A program made the translations under genes and the position numbers. From Limnohabitans sp. Jir72 (lineage in GTDB: Bacteria > Pseudomonadota > Gammaproteobacteria > Burkholderiales > Burkholderiaceae_C): 64,000 nt of DNA. Below the pieces are notes generated by a model, which saw nothing but the letters and a program-made list of their open reading frames with translations, was not told the DNA's origin and searched no databases. This document shows, piece by piece, positions 44,756-53,740 of this stretch (the stretch's first letter is position 1; every line of letters begins with the position of its first letter). Where the stretch lies: NCBI RefSeq assembly GCF_003063575.1, contig NZ_NESC01000001.1, positions 372,001 through 436,000 of the forward strand, read 5' to 3'.

Positions 44756-45271
44756 ATGACCATTTCCATGTCCAGCGCCAGTTTGCCTGTGTGCACCCGC
44801 ATGCTGACCAACCTGAGCCACATCCTGGCCAAGGCCGAGCAATTCGTCGACACCAAAAAGATCGACCCCACGGCGCTCACCACTTACCGCCTGGCCCCCG
44901 ACATGTTCCCCTTCACACGCCAAGTGCTGATCGCTTGCGACGCGGTGAAAAACGGCGTAGCCCGTTTGAGCGGCATCGAAGCGCCCAAGTTCGATGACAC
45001 CGAAACCACCTTGGCACAACTGCAAGAACGCATTCAGAAAACCCTGGCCTTCATCGCCACCGTGCCAGCCGCAGCGCTGGACGGCACCGAGGACAAAGAG
45101 ATCACCTTCCCTGCTGGCCCGGGCAAAACCCGCACCCTCAAAGGTCAGGATTACCTCACGGGCTGGATGCTGCCCAATCTGTACTTCCACATCACCACGG
45201 CTTACACCATCCTGCGCCACAACGGCGTGGATGTGGGCAAGATCGACTACCTGCTGGGCGCACAGGGCTGA
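44756..45271 (+). CDS. DUF1993 domain protein
   Basis: The 171-residue, mostly helical product (MTISMSSASLPVCTRMLTNL, SHILAKAEQFVDTKKIDPTA, LAPDMFPFTRQVLIACDAVK, NLYFHITTAYTILRHNGVDV) matches DUF1993, a DinB-like four-helix family. Function is unknown. An ACCGGAGA ribosome-binding site precedes the ATG. A terminator-like hairpin follows. Confidence 0.87.
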   Translation: MTISMSSASLPVCTRMLTNLSHILAKAEQFVDTKKIDPTALTTYRLAPDMFPFTRQVLIACDAVKNGVARLSGIEAPKFDDTETTLAQLQERIQKTLAFIATVPAAALDGTEDKEITFPAGPGKTRTLKGQDYLTGWMLPNLYFHITTAYTILRHNGVDVGKIDYLLGAQG

Positions 45272-45285
45272 TCCTGTCACCGAGT

Positions 45286-45322
45286 GGACTTTCTTGGGGA
45301 TTACACGAAGTCCCCTTTTTTT
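45286..45322 (+). terminator. Rho-independent terminator after the DUF1993 gene
   Basis: GGGGA (45296-45300) and TCCCC (45311-45315), alternatively GGACTT with AAGTCC, form a stem followed by seven T residues. It separates the small-gene operon from the molybdenum-hydroxylase genes. Confidence 0.65.
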
Positions 45323-45419
45323 GAGCCTCTCCATAATCAGTTGGGCTGTATGGATCCTTGTGGATTCACGGCCCCGGCTCGTCGTCTGCACAAACGGGCC
45401 TCAAATCATGGAGACGAAC

Positions 45420-45878
45420 ATGGCTCAAATCAATTTGAAGGTCAACGGAAAGGCCCGCGCAGTCGATGCCGATCAGGACATCCCGCTGCTGTACGCGCTG
45501 CGCGACAACCTTGGCCTGAATGGCCCCAAATTCGGCTGTGGCAAAGGCCAATGCGGCGCCTGTACCGTGATCGTCAACGGTCAAGCGACACGTTCTTGCA
45601 TCACCCCCGCAGCCAGCGTGCAAGGCAAAGCAGTCACGACCCTGGAGGGGCTGGGCAGCTCAGCCAAACCCGGCAAGCTTCAGCAAGCCTTCATGGACAC
45701 CCAGGCGGTGCAATGCGGTTACTGCATCAACGGCATGATCATGACGGCCACAGCTTTGCTGGCACAAAACAAAAACCCCAGCGACCAGCAAATCAGCGAA
45801 GCGCTGGCGGGCAACCTTTGCCGCTGCGGCACCCACCAACGCATTGTGGCCGCCGTCAAACGCGCCATCACCGCCTGA
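45420..45878 (+). CDS. [2Fe-2S] subunit of a molybdenum hydroxylase (IorA-like)
   Basis: The 152-residue protein has a plant-ferredoxin type cluster site with C40, C45, C48 and C60 (FGCGKGQCGACTV...SC) and a second, C-terminal cluster with C99, C102, C134 and C136 (QCGYC...LCRCG). It passes electrons from the Mo subunit to an acceptor. The ATG at 45420 has a GGAGA site; an ATG four codons earlier is possible. It has no signal peptide, so export would need the Tat-tagged partner encoded 10 bp downstream. Confidence 0.92.
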   Translation: MAQINLKVNGKARAVDADQDIPLLYALRDNLGLNGPKFGCGKGQCGACTVIVNGQATRSCITPAASVQGKAVTTLEGLGSSAKPGKLQQAFMDTQAVQCGYCINGMIMTATALLAQNKNPSDQQISEALAGNLCRCGTHQRIVAAVKRAITA

Positions 45879-45888
45879 GGAAAGCACC

Positions 45889-48117
45889 ATGACTTCATTC
45901 AATCGACGTCAATTTCTCGGTGCAGCGGGCGCAGGTGTTCTGACCGTTGGCTTTTCCTTGACAGGTCAGGCTCAGGCGGCGACTGGACTTCCTCCAGCCA
46001 AAAGCGTGGCCCCTGACGTGCTGGACTCCTGGCTGACCATCGACAAGAACAACCGCATCACGCTGTATGTCGGCAAGGTCGATCTGGGCACCGGCACCAA
46101 GACGGCGCTCACCCAAATCGCCGCAGATGAGCTGGATGTCGCCTTCGGCCGCATCGACATGGTCATGGGCGACACAGGCACCACGCCCGACCAATGGATC
46201 ACGGGCGCAGCGCTCACCATCTCTCAAGGCGGCAGCGAACTGCGCATCGCTGCGGCCAACGCGCGTCAGGCTTTGTTGCAGCGCGCATCCAAAAACTGGG
46301 GCGTGCCTGTGGCCGAGTTGGTCGTCAACGATGGCGTGATCGCGCACGAGGCCAGCCGCCAAACCGCCACCTACGGCAGCCTGATCGGCACCGGCTTTGA
46401 AGTCAAGGTCGACCCCAAGGTGGTTGTGAAGAAACACACCGACTACAAACTCGTGGGCAAGTCTGTGCCGCGCGTCGACATTCCCGGCAAGGTCACGGGC
46501 GAGCACACCTATGTGCACGACCTGCGCATGCCCGGCATGCTGCACGCCCGGGTGATCCGCCCCACCCAGATTGGCGCCACGCTGCAGGGCTTTGACGAGG
46601 GACCCGCCAAACGCGTGAACGGCTTTGTGCAGACCGTGCGCAAGGGCAATTTTTTGGCGGTCGTGGCCAAGACCGAATGGGCGGCGATCAAAGCCTCACA
46701 GGCCATCAAGGCGCAATGGAGTGCGGGCCCGGACCTGCCCGCCAAGGCCACCATTTTTGAAGCCTGGCGCAAGATGCCCATCGCCAAGGAGGAAGCCACG
46801 CAAAAAGTAGGCGATGTGTCGCAGGCCTTGGGCAGTGCCGTCAAAAGCGTCAAGGCCACGTACAACTTTGCCGTGCAAACCCATGCCTCCATCGGCCCAT
46901 CGTGTGCCGTGGCCGATTTCAAAGAAGGTCAACTGGTGTGCTGGTCGGCCTCTCAGGCCACGCACTCCATGCAGCATGAGCTGTCGGTCATCACCGGCTT
47001 GCCCAAATCGGCCATCCGTCTGGTGTACCTGGACGGCTCAGGCTGCTACGGCCGCAACGGCCATGAAGACGCCACCGCAGACGCAGCGCTGATTGCCATC
47101 CAAATTGGCAAACCCGTGCGTGTGCAGTGGATGCGCCAAGACGAGACCGCGCTCGCCCCCAAGAGCCCGCCCCGGTCCATGGACCTGGAAGCCAGCCTCG
47201 ATGCGCAAGGCAAGATCACCGGCTGGAAAGGCGACTTCTTCATTGCACTCAACCACATCGCCGCCTTCAAGCCCTTGGACTTTCCTTTGCTGGCCGCCAG
47301 TGACACGGGCGTTCCACGTCCAGGTAACTGGGTGGGCTTCCTGTTCCAGAACGCGGGTGCACCCTACGCCGTGCCCAACATCCTGGTCACCACCAAACAC
47401 GTGGCGCAAACTTTCCTGCGCTCATCGCACTTGCGCAGCCCAGGCCGCATTGAAAACAGCTTTGCCAACGAAGCCTTCATGGACGAACTGGCTGCAGCAG
47501 CGGGCGCCGATGCTGCTGAGTTCCGCCTCAACCACCTGAACGATGCGCGTGCCAGCGGGGTGATCAACGCGGTGCTCAAGGCCTCCAACTGGAGCAAACG
47601 ACCCTCGGCTACACAGGTCAGCACAGGCAACATCACGCGAGGCCGCGGTATTTCTTATGTGCGTTACAACAACGCCATCACTTACGTGGCCACGGTGGCC
47701 GAGGTGGAAGTCAACCGCAGCACAGGCCAGATTTTGGTGACCAAGGTGTTTGTGGCCCACGACTGCGGTCAGATCATCAACCCCGACGGTGTGCAGAACC
47801 AGATCCAGGGCGGCGTGATCCAAACCGTGAGCCGCACGCTGATGGAAGAAGTGCAGTGGAGCGGCAGCACCATCGACAGCGTGGACTGGGCCAGCTACCC
47901 CATCTTGCGCTTCCCGGACACGCCCACGGTGCAAACGGTCTTGATCGACCAGCCTGGCCAGCCAGCATGGGGCGCTGGCGAACAAACCCCCACCACCGTG
48001 CCTGCCGCCATTGCCAACGCCTTCTTTGATGCCACGGGGGTTCGCCTGCGGACCATCCCCTTCACGCCAGAGAGTGTGAAGACGGCTTTGAAGGGCACCG
48101 ATCGCAAAGTCGCTTGA
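45889..48117 (+). CDS. Xanthine dehydrogenase-family molybdopterin-binding subunit (IorB-like, Tat-exported)
   Basis: The 742-residue catalytic subunit starts with a twin-arginine signal (NRRQFLGAAGAGVLTVGFSL). It has the family regions KVDLGTGTKTALTQIAADEL, ITGAALTISQGGSELRIAAA, LDGSGCYGRNGHEDATADAA, FVAHDCGQIINPDGVQNQIQ and the catalytic Glu segment WGAGEQTPTTVP. With the [2Fe-2S] protein it forms an IorAB-type enzyme that hydroxylates aldehydes or N-heterocycles. There is no FAD subunit, as expected for enzymes delivering electrons to a cytochrome or quinone. Substrate unknown. Confidence 0.92.
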   Translation: MTSFNRRQFLGAAGAGVLTVGFSLTGQAQAATGLPPAKSVAPDVLDSWLTIDKNNRITLYVGKVDLGTGTKTALTQIAADELDVAFGRIDMVMGDTGTTPDQWITGAALTISQGGSELRIAAANARQALLQRASKNWGVPVAELVVNDGVIAHEASRQTATYGSLIGTGFEVKVDPKVVVKKHTDYKLVGKSVPRVDIPGKVTGEHTYVHDLRMPGMLHARVIRPTQIGATLQGFDEGPAKRVNGFVQTVRKGNFLAVVAKTEWAAIKASQAIKAQWSAGPDLPAKATIFEAWRKMPIAKEEATQKVGDVSQALGSAVKSVKATYNFAVQTHASIGPSCAVADFKEGQLVCWSASQATHSMQHELSVITGLPKSAIRLVYLDGSGCYGRNGHEDATADAALIAIQIGKPVRVQWMRQDETALAPKSPPRSMDLEASLDAQGKITGWKGDFFIALNHIAAFKPLDFPLLAASDTGVPRPGNWVGFLFQNAGAPYAVPNILVTTKHVAQTFLRSSHLRSPGRIENSFANEAFMDELAAAAGADAAEFRLNHLNDARASGVINAVLKASNWSKRPSATQVSTGNITRGRGISYVRYNNAITYVATVAEVEVNRSTGQILVTKVFVAHDCGQIINPDGVQNQIQGGVIQTVSRTLMEEVQWSGSTIDSVDWASYPILRFPDTPTVQTVLIDQPGQPAWGAGEQTPTTVPAAIANAFFDATGVRLRTIPFTPESVKTALKGTDRKVA

Positions 48118-48150
48118 CGCATTCAGGCCAACGAAGGCCAAGAACAGACA

Positions 48151-48187
48151 AACCGTGGCGTCCTGTACAGGCGCTGCGGTTTTTTGT
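48151..48187 (+). terminator. Rho-independent terminator after the Mo-hydroxylase genes
   Basis: AACCGTGGCG (48151-48160) and CGCTGCGGTT (48172-48181) pair over 10 bp with two G-U wobbles, followed by a run of T. It ends the operon and faces the convergent tannase-family gene. Confidence 0.75.
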
Positions 48188-48201
48188 CTTTCAAGAAGGT
48201 G

Positions 48202-49929
48202 TCACTTGCAACTGAAGTTGCTGGCGTCTTCTGCCGAGCCACTGCCTTTGTAGGTGGCCACGGTGGGGTAAGCACACAGTGGGCGTGTGCGCTTGGCCGA
48301 CCAATCGGCGGGCAGTTCGGTGTTCACGCCGCCGGCGTTGCCTGCGCCCCGCACACTGGCCAGCACGGCTTGCGGTGCCTCGCCCTGCTCGACCCACTTG
48401 ACCAAGGGTCCGAGCAGGTCAAATTGGTCAGCGGCCGGGCCCATGCTGCAGTGGTTCATGCCGGGCACCGGGAAGTAGCGCGCAAAGTCAGCACCGGGGT
48501 TCAGCCCCGCCTTGCCCAAGCGCTCCACCCATTGGCGGGTGTCTTCGGCAGAGAAGATGGCATCACTCACGCCGTGGTACAGCACCACCTTGGCGCCTCG
48601 GCTGCGCAAGGCGGCCAAATTGTCAGGCTGGGTTTCGCCGGGCGGCGTCATGAGCGACCAGCCCGACTCGCGGTAGCTCTCGTTGGTGGCGCTGAACATG
48701 GCCAGGCGCGCCGCGATGTTGTCCTTGAGCGGGTCCACGGGCGCAGGTGGCACGCTGAAAATCGTGCTCAGGGCCAGCGGGTCGCGGATCAGTGAATCGA
48801 TGAATTTCCAGCTGCCCCAGTTGGCCCCGGCGACACCCATGTCGTATGGAAAGCTGGCATAAATGGGCTGACCCGAAGCGGTCTTGGCACCGCCAAACAC
48901 CGTAGCCAAGACGTCTTTTTGTGCGGAGGTCAAGCAAGCACCGTTGCGCTCACCGTTGCAGGTGGCCACATCGGTCTTCAGGTTGAACACCGCCTGACAA
49001 GCCTGCGTGGCCTGGACCATGCCGTCTTTGGCACCGTCAAGCGCATCGCATTTGTTGGCAATGGCCTGAGCCACCGTCTGGCGCTCTTGCACCGTGAAGG
49101 CGCTGGCCAGATCGGGCAAGGTGCCGTTGGGGTTGAGTGGGTTTTTCACGGTGGCGCCTGACGTGGCCAGAGGTGCCCACTGTTGCGCACCCCAGATTTG
49201 CGCCAGCGCCGCATAAGGCAAACGGTAGCCCGGTGCACCCACGAGGTAGCCGTCGTACTGGTCACCCAGGCGCGCCGCGGCCACCATGGCATGGCGGCCA
49301 CCGTTGGAGCAGCCGCCAATGTAGGAGCGGTCAGGCCCCTTGCCATAGGCAGCCTGAATCAGCTGCTTGGCCATGGGCGTGAGCTTTTGCACTGCCTGGT
49401 AACCGTAGTCCAACCGGGCCTGCGGCTCCAGTCCGAAGACGGTGGTTTGCGGGCCGCTGTGTCCGGCATCCGAGCTGATCACGGCAAAGCCTTGCATCAA
49501 TGCACCCGTGAGCGGCCCACCGCCCAAAGCACCCAGCGCGGGCACCACAGCGCCATCCAGCCCGCCGTTGCCTTGGTAAAAAAAGCGGCCATTCCAAGCC
49601 ACAGGCAAACGCATTTCAAAGCCGATGGCGTAATCGCGCCCATCGCTGCCCTTGCGCTCGTGCATGCGGCCCAAGACCCGGCAGTGCTCGGGCACAGCGC
49701 GGTCTCCTTGCATGACAGCGCCTGCCGCAACCAATGCCGCCGATTCGATGCGGGTGTGGCTCAGCTTCAAGGAGTCCACCAAAGTGGTGCAAGCGGGCAG
49801 ACTGGCACCGGTCGCGGCCTTGAGGGTTGGCAGTGCACCGCCAGGCAAGCTGCTGCACGCGATCAAAACGCTGCCAGCGCCCAACAGGGCAAGGCTTTGG
49901 AGGGTGGGTTTGAACTGGATTCTTGTCAT
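48202..49929 (-). CDS. Tannase/feruloyl esterase-family lipoprotein
   Basis: The 575-residue protein belongs to the tannase and feruloyl esterase alpha/beta-hydrolase family. It has a lipobox LIAC with C25, the nucleophile S208 in YIGGCSNGGRHAM, and late segments VVLYHGVSDAIFSAEDTRQW and VPGMNHCSMGPAADQFDLLG with the catalytic Asp and His. Paired cysteines typical of the family are present. It likely cleaves aromatic esters from plant material outside the inner membrane. Confidence 0.9.
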   Translation of the reverse strand: MTRIQFKPTLQSLALLGAGSVLIACSSLPGGALPTLKAATGASLPACTTLVDSLKLSHTRIESAALVAAGAVMQGDRAVPEHCRVLGRMHERKGSDGRDYAIGFEMRLPVAWNGRFFYQGNGGLDGAVVPALGALGGGPLTGALMQGFAVISSDAGHSGPQTTVFGLEPQARLDYGYQAVQKLTPMAKQLIQAAYGKGPDRSYIGGCSNGGRHAMVAAARLGDQYDGYLVGAPGYRLPYAALAQIWGAQQWAPLATSGATVKNPLNPNGTLPDLASAFTVQERQTVAQAIANKCDALDGAKDGMVQATQACQAVFNLKTDVATCNGERNGACLTSAQKDVLATVFGGAKTASGQPIYASFPYDMGVAGANWGSWKFIDSLIRDPLALSTIFSVPPAPVDPLKDNIAARLAMFSATNESYRESGWSLMTPPGETQPDNLAALRSRGAKVVLYHGVSDAIFSAEDTRQWVERLGKAGLNPGADFARYFPVPGMNHCSMGPAADQFDLLGPLVKWVEQGEAPQAVLASVRGAGNAGGVNTELPADWSAKRTRPLCAYPTVATYKGSGSAEDASNFSCK

Positions 49930-49974
49930 GGCTTGTCTCCTGTTGTGATGGCACTGGACTTGCGCTGCGGTGGC

Positions 49975-50442
49975 TCAAGCCACTTCAAAAAACCGCATCA
50001 CCACCTTGTCTGGGTGGCGTGCCCCCGTGCCCACAAACAGGCGCTCGGTGATCCAGCCCAAAGAGGCAGATGCGGTCTCAAAGCTGGGCGTGCAGCGAAA
50101 ATACACTGCCTCAGGCGGCACAGGCTCGCCCCGGATGAGCTTGGCCATCACCTCAGGGGCGGCGGTGCGCACCGCGTGGTTTTGCACAAAAATCAAATCG
50201 CCGCCATCGGTCTCCAACATGTAGCGGGCATCGAGCTCGGCCATGCGCGGGTTGAGGATCAACTGGAAATCGGCACCGCCGGGCAGGACGCGGGCCGTCC
50301 AGCCGTCGCCTTGCACCTGCCCGCCCAGAATCGGGATCAAGCGGCGAACGCCGTGGTGGGTTTGACCCACCTCCTGGGGCTTGTCCACCTGGACAGACAA
50401 GTCAGCAAAAAATTTCAGTTGAGGTGTCGGTAAATTCAGCAT
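49975..50442 (-). CDS. DUF3237 family protein
   Basis: The 155-residue beta-barrel-like protein reads LKFFADLSVQVDKPQEVGQT, HHGVRRLIPILGGQVQGDGW and TASASLGWITERLFVGTGAR, a clear DUF3237 pattern. The family is uncharacterised but often lies among aromatic-compound genes. It precedes the tannase-family gene on the same strand by 45 bp, so the two may be co-transcribed. Confidence 0.88.
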   Translation of the reverse strand: MLNLPTPQLKFFADLSVQVDKPQEVGQTHHGVRRLIPILGGQVQGDGWTARVLPGGADFQLILNPRMAELDARYMLETDGGDLIFVQNHAVRTAAPEVMAKLIRGEPVPPEAVYFRCTPSFETASASLGWITERLFVGTGARHPDKVVMRFFEVA

Positions 50443-50474
50443 GGGGTCATCCTAATCCCAAGTGATCGGCTGCA

Positions 50475-52376
50475 CTAAACCCAATGCGACACCACCCGGA
50501 ATGTGATGAAGGCCGCGCCATAAGCCAGCGCCAGCTGGTACAACAAGGTGATGGCAGGCAGCTTCCAGCTGCCGCTTTCGCGGTGGATGGCCACCAGCGT
50601 GGACAGGCACTGCGGCGCAAAGATGTACCAAGCCAACAGCGCCATGCCCGTGGCCAAGCTCCACTGACCGGCCAGCACAGGCGCCAGCGCCGTGGCGGTG
50701 GCCGCGCCGCCGTCTGCGGCCACCACGGCATAGACCGTGGCCAATGCGCCGATGGCCACTTCGCGGGCGGCCATGCCGGTCAACAAGGCCACGCTGATTT
50801 GCCAGTTGAAACCCACGGGCTCAAACAGGTGCACCAGCACGTGCCCGATTTGCCCAGCGTAACTGTATTCAATGGCAGGCCCGGCCGCGCCCAGGGGCGC
50901 CGCCGGGTAGCTGGCCAGCCACCACAAGGCCACGGTCAGCAGCAAGATCACCGTGCCCACACGGCGCAGGAAGATCCAGGCCCGCTGCCACAAGCCCAGC
51001 GCCAAATTGCGCAGCGTAGGCCAGTGGTAGGACGGCAGCTCCATCATCAGTGGCCGCGACTGACGGCCCGAGCGTGTGAGCAGCTTGAGCACCCAGGCCA
51101 CCGCCATGCCGCCTGCAATGCCCGTGAGGTACAAGCCCAAGAGCACCAGCCCTTGCAGCTGCATGCCGCCCCGGCTGCTGGCCGGGATGAAGGCCGAAAT
51201 CAACAAGGTGTAAATCGGCAAGCGCGCCGAGCAGGTCATCAAAGGCGCAATCAATATCGTCACCAGCCGGTCACGCCGGTTGGCAATGGAGCGCGTGGCC
51301 ATGATGCCCGGCACAGCGCAGGCAAAGCTCGACAACAGCGGGATGAACGAGCGCCCCGACAGCCCCACCCCGCCCATGATGCGGTCCAGCAAAAACGCCG
51401 CGCGTGGCAGGTAGCCCGACTCTTCGAGCAGCAAAATGAAGAAAAACAAAATCAAGATTTGCGGCAAGAACACCAGCACGCCGCCCATGCCCGCCAACAG
51501 CCCCTGCACCAGCAAATCGCGCCACCAGACCTGCGGCAAAGCTTGCATGGCCAAAGCCGACAAGGCATCGGTGGCCGACTTGATCAGGTCCATGGGCCAT
51601 GTGGCCCAGGCAAACACAGCCTGAAACACCAGGAACAGCACCGCCAGCAAAATCATAGGCCCCGCCCACGGGTGCAGCACTACGCGGTCGATGCGGTCGC
51701 TCAGTGCATCGGGCACCAGCGCATCGAGCTGCAAGCGGCGCAAGATGCCTTGCACCTGCACGTGGTCACCCTCGGTGTTGGCTGTATCATGCTGCTCACC
51801 TGGTGCATCACGGCTGTCTGCAACAGGGCTCCACCGCGTCCAGGGTTGCGCGGCCAGCCAGGAGCGCACCGCTGCATCGCCACCGGTATGCACGGCCACA
51901 CTGGTCACCACCGGCAATGCCAGCGCCTGCGACAAGGCAGCAGCGTCAATCTTCAAGCCACGGCTTTCGGCCAGATCGGCCATGTTGAGCACCACCAGAC
52001 ACGGCAAGCCCAAGCGTTTGACCGCCAACACCAAGCGCAACCCCCGACGCAGGTTGGTCGCATCCACCACGCAGACCAGCGCATCGGGGCGCTTTTCTCC
52101 GGGGGACCGACCCATCATGACAGCGCAGGCCACGCGCTCATCATCAGACCTGGGGTACAGGCTGTAAACACCTGGCAAATCCAGCACACGCAATGCGCTG
52201 CCATCGGGCATGGCCAGACGACCTTCTTTCTTTTCGACCGTGGCACCGGCGTAGTTGGCCACCTTTTGGTGGCTGCCGGTCAGGCGGTTGAACAAAGCCG
52301 TCTTGCCGCAATTGGGGTTGCCCACCAGCGCAACCATCGTGCCGCGCGGCACCAGGTGCAAGCGCTGCTCACGCAT
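50475..52376 (-). CDS. feoB: Ferrous iron transporter FeoB
   Basis: The 633-residue inner-membrane Fe(II) transporter has a cytosolic G-protein domain with G1 GNPNCGKT at 19-26, LDLPGVYSLYPRSDDERVA and VVLNMADLAE. The membrane domain contains two Gate regions (PLLSSFACAVPGIMATRSIA; AREVAIGALATVYAV). It is shorter than E. coli FeoB (773 residues), the compact form seen in betaproteobacteria. It overlaps feoA by 8 bp. No feoC-like gene follows. Confidence 0.95.
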   Translation of the reverse strand: MREQRLHLVPRGTMVALVGNPNCGKTALFNRLTGSHQKVANYAGATVEKKEGRLAMPDGSALRVLDLPGVYSLYPRSDDERVACAVMMGRSPGEKRPDALVCVVDATNLRRGLRLVLAVKRLGLPCLVVLNMADLAESRGLKIDAAALSQALALPVVTSVAVHTGGDAAVRSWLAAQPWTRWSPVADSRDAPGEQHDTANTEGDHVQVQGILRRLQLDALVPDALSDRIDRVVLHPWAGPMILLAVLFLVFQAVFAWATWPMDLIKSATDALSALAMQALPQVWWRDLLVQGLLAGMGGVLVFLPQILILFFFILLLEESGYLPRAAFLLDRIMGGVGLSGRSFIPLLSSFACAVPGIMATRSIANRRDRLVTILIAPLMTCSARLPIYTLLISAFIPASSRGGMQLQGLVLLGLYLTGIAGGMAVAWVLKLLTRSGRQSRPLMMELPSYHWPTLRNLALGLWQRAWIFLRRVGTVILLLTVALWWLASYPAAPLGAAGPAIEYSYAGQIGHVLVHLFEPVGFNWQISVALLTGMAAREVAIGALATVYAVVAADGGAATATALAPVLAGQWSLATGMALLAWYIFAPQCLSTLVAIHRESGSWKLPAITLLYQLALAYGAAFITFRVVSHWV

Positions 52377-52611
52377 CGGCTGGCTCCAGCTCGATGCAGC
52401 GGGCTTCGTCGCGGCGCAAAGCAAAGGTGGACAACCCCACCCGCACCGCCAGCGGATCACCGCCCCACGCGCCCCGCGACATCACGCACACGGCCTCGCC
52501 AGGCAAAAAACCGATTTCTTCCAGCTGCCGCGCCTGGTCTTCACGCCCGCAAGGCACGCGCACCCTCGCCACGCGCAACATGGCAGACAAAGGGGCTTGA
52601 TCAAGGTTCAT
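52369..52611 (-). CDS. feoA: Ferrous iron transport protein FeoA
   Basis: The 80-residue SH3-like protein (RARVPCGREDQARQLEEIGF-type core, here RVRVPCGREDQARQLEEIGF, then LPGEAVCVMSRGAWGGDPLA) supports FeoB-mediated Fe(II) uptake. The ATG at 52611 gives the usual length; an earlier in-frame start would reach into the Fur box. The Fur-type palindrome lies about 35 bp upstream. Confidence 0.93.
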   Translation of the reverse strand: MNLDQAPLSAMLRVARVRVPCGREDQARQLEEIGFLPGEAVCVMSRGAWGGDPLAVRVGLSTFALRRDEARCIELEPADA

Positions 52612-52642
52612 GGAGAGAATGGGCACGTCAATCACCATTCTA

Positions 52643-52661
52643 TCGAGAATCATTCTCAATT
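52643..52661. promoter_or_regulatory. Fur box upstream of feoAB
   Basis: GAGAATCATTCTC (52645-52657) is a near-palindrome similar to the GATAATNATTATC core of Fur sites, and shares the AATGATTCTC string with the box at 25160. It is placed just upstream of feoA, as expected for iron repression. Confidence 0.75.
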
Positions 52662-52790
52662 GAGTTGATGCAAGGCAAACACCGGACCGATGGCTCCGGC
52701 AATGACCGCCGCGTGACCGCCCCGTTGCCTCTGAAATTCAAAAATGACCGGATGGCTGGGCTTTAAAGGGGGGTGCGGGCGTTGTGAGCT

Positions 52791-53408
52791 TCAACGCTCC
52801 AGCTCACCGCCGGCAAGCCACCTTGCGCCGCGCTGGTACAACTCGTTGACCACCGGCCCTTTGAGCATGGGCATGTCCATCTTGACCTTGTAGCCAATGC
52901 GTGTCTGGATGTAGGCCAAGTGCCGGTAGCCTTCCGGAAAGGTCGCCAGCGCCGCCGCGTCCAGTTTAAGAACAGCTGTGGAATCCACCGGGTCGATGCG
53001 GTCTTTTTCGTAGATCGGCTGGCGGTGCAGCAACTTCCACTCGCCATTGTGGCGGGTGACAAAGTCGTAAAAGCGACCGGTGCAGACGACGTCACACAAT
53101 ACAGGACCGTTTTCGCCCTCGACCATGCCGCGCTGCGAAATGGTCATCTTGGTTTGCGCGATGGCGCGGTCGCCGGCGACATCGATGGCCGAGCCTCCCA
53201 AAAAGTGGAGGATGCTCACCCCCTTGGCCCAGCCCTCTTGCGTGACGCGAATGAAGTCGGCAAACGGGCCTTGAAACCAGGTGGCCATCATCACCCCTTC
53301 AGGGTGCCAGACGGTGGCAAACCGGTCCCAATCGCCCGCGTCGCGCCAAACGGCCCAGCGCTCGACCATTTGGCGGATCAAAAGTTCGTCATTCAAATCA
53401 GTGTTCAT
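52791..53408 (-). CDS. NTF2/SnoaL-like protein
   Basis: The 205-residue protein starts MNTDLNDELLIRQMVERWAV and has WDRFATVWHPEGVMMATWFQ and GRFYDFVTRHNGEWKLLHRQ, typical of the NTF2-like cone fold used by SnoaL-type isomerases, dehydratases and small-subunit-like proteins. It is the last gene of the minus-strand operon with Dabb, YciI, Bug and bicupin genes. The ATG at 53408 follows Dabb by 19 bp. A catabolic role is likely but the reaction is unknown. Confidence 0.85.
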   Translation of the reverse strand: MNTDLNDELLIRQMVERWAVWRDAGDWDRFATVWHPEGVMMATWFQGPFADFIRVTQEGWAKGVSILHFLGGSAIDVAGDRAIAQTKMTISQRGMVEGENGPVLCDVVCTGRFYDFVTRHNGEWKLLHRQPIYEKDRIDPVDSTAVLKLDAAALATFPEGYRHLAYIQTRIGYKVKMDMPMLKGPVVNELYQRGARWLAGGELER

Positions 53409-53427
53409 GGGGTGTTGCTCCAAAAGT

Positions 53428-53730
53428 TCAATGTGAGGGGAAGTCCACTTGGTGGCGTGCAATGCGCAGGCCCTCAAGTTCATTTTTGACCCGTTGGTGC
53501 TCGGGGTGGCTGGCATACGCATCAAGCGATGCCTGGCTGTCAAACTCGCTGTACAAGACCACGTCGCATGCGTAATCGATACGGCTGGTGTCGACACCAA
53601 TCTCCAACTGCAGCAAGCCAGGAATCAAGCCGCGCAAGCTCTCAAAGCTGCGCTGGACTTGCGCGATGGCCTGTGCTTTTTCTTCGGGCGTATGGCCACG
53701 CACGTTCCACATCACGATGTGTTTGATCAT
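53428..53730 (-). CDS. Dabb-domain (stress-responsive A/B barrel) protein
   Basis: The 100-residue protein begins MIKHIVMWNVRGHTPEEKAQ and has CDVVLYSEFDSQASLDAYAS and HPEHQRVKNELEGLRIARHQ, the dimeric alpha-beta barrel of the Dabb family. Relatives include cyclases and isomerases acting on polyketide or aromatic intermediates. It lies 10 bp after the YciI gene. Confidence 0.9.
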   Translation of the reverse strand: MIKHIVMWNVRGHTPEEKAQAIAQVQRSFESLRGLIPGLLQLEIGVDTSRIDYACDVVLYSEFDSQASLDAYASHPEHQRVKNELEGLRIARHQVDFPSH

Positions 53731-53740
53731 ATAAGGTGCC

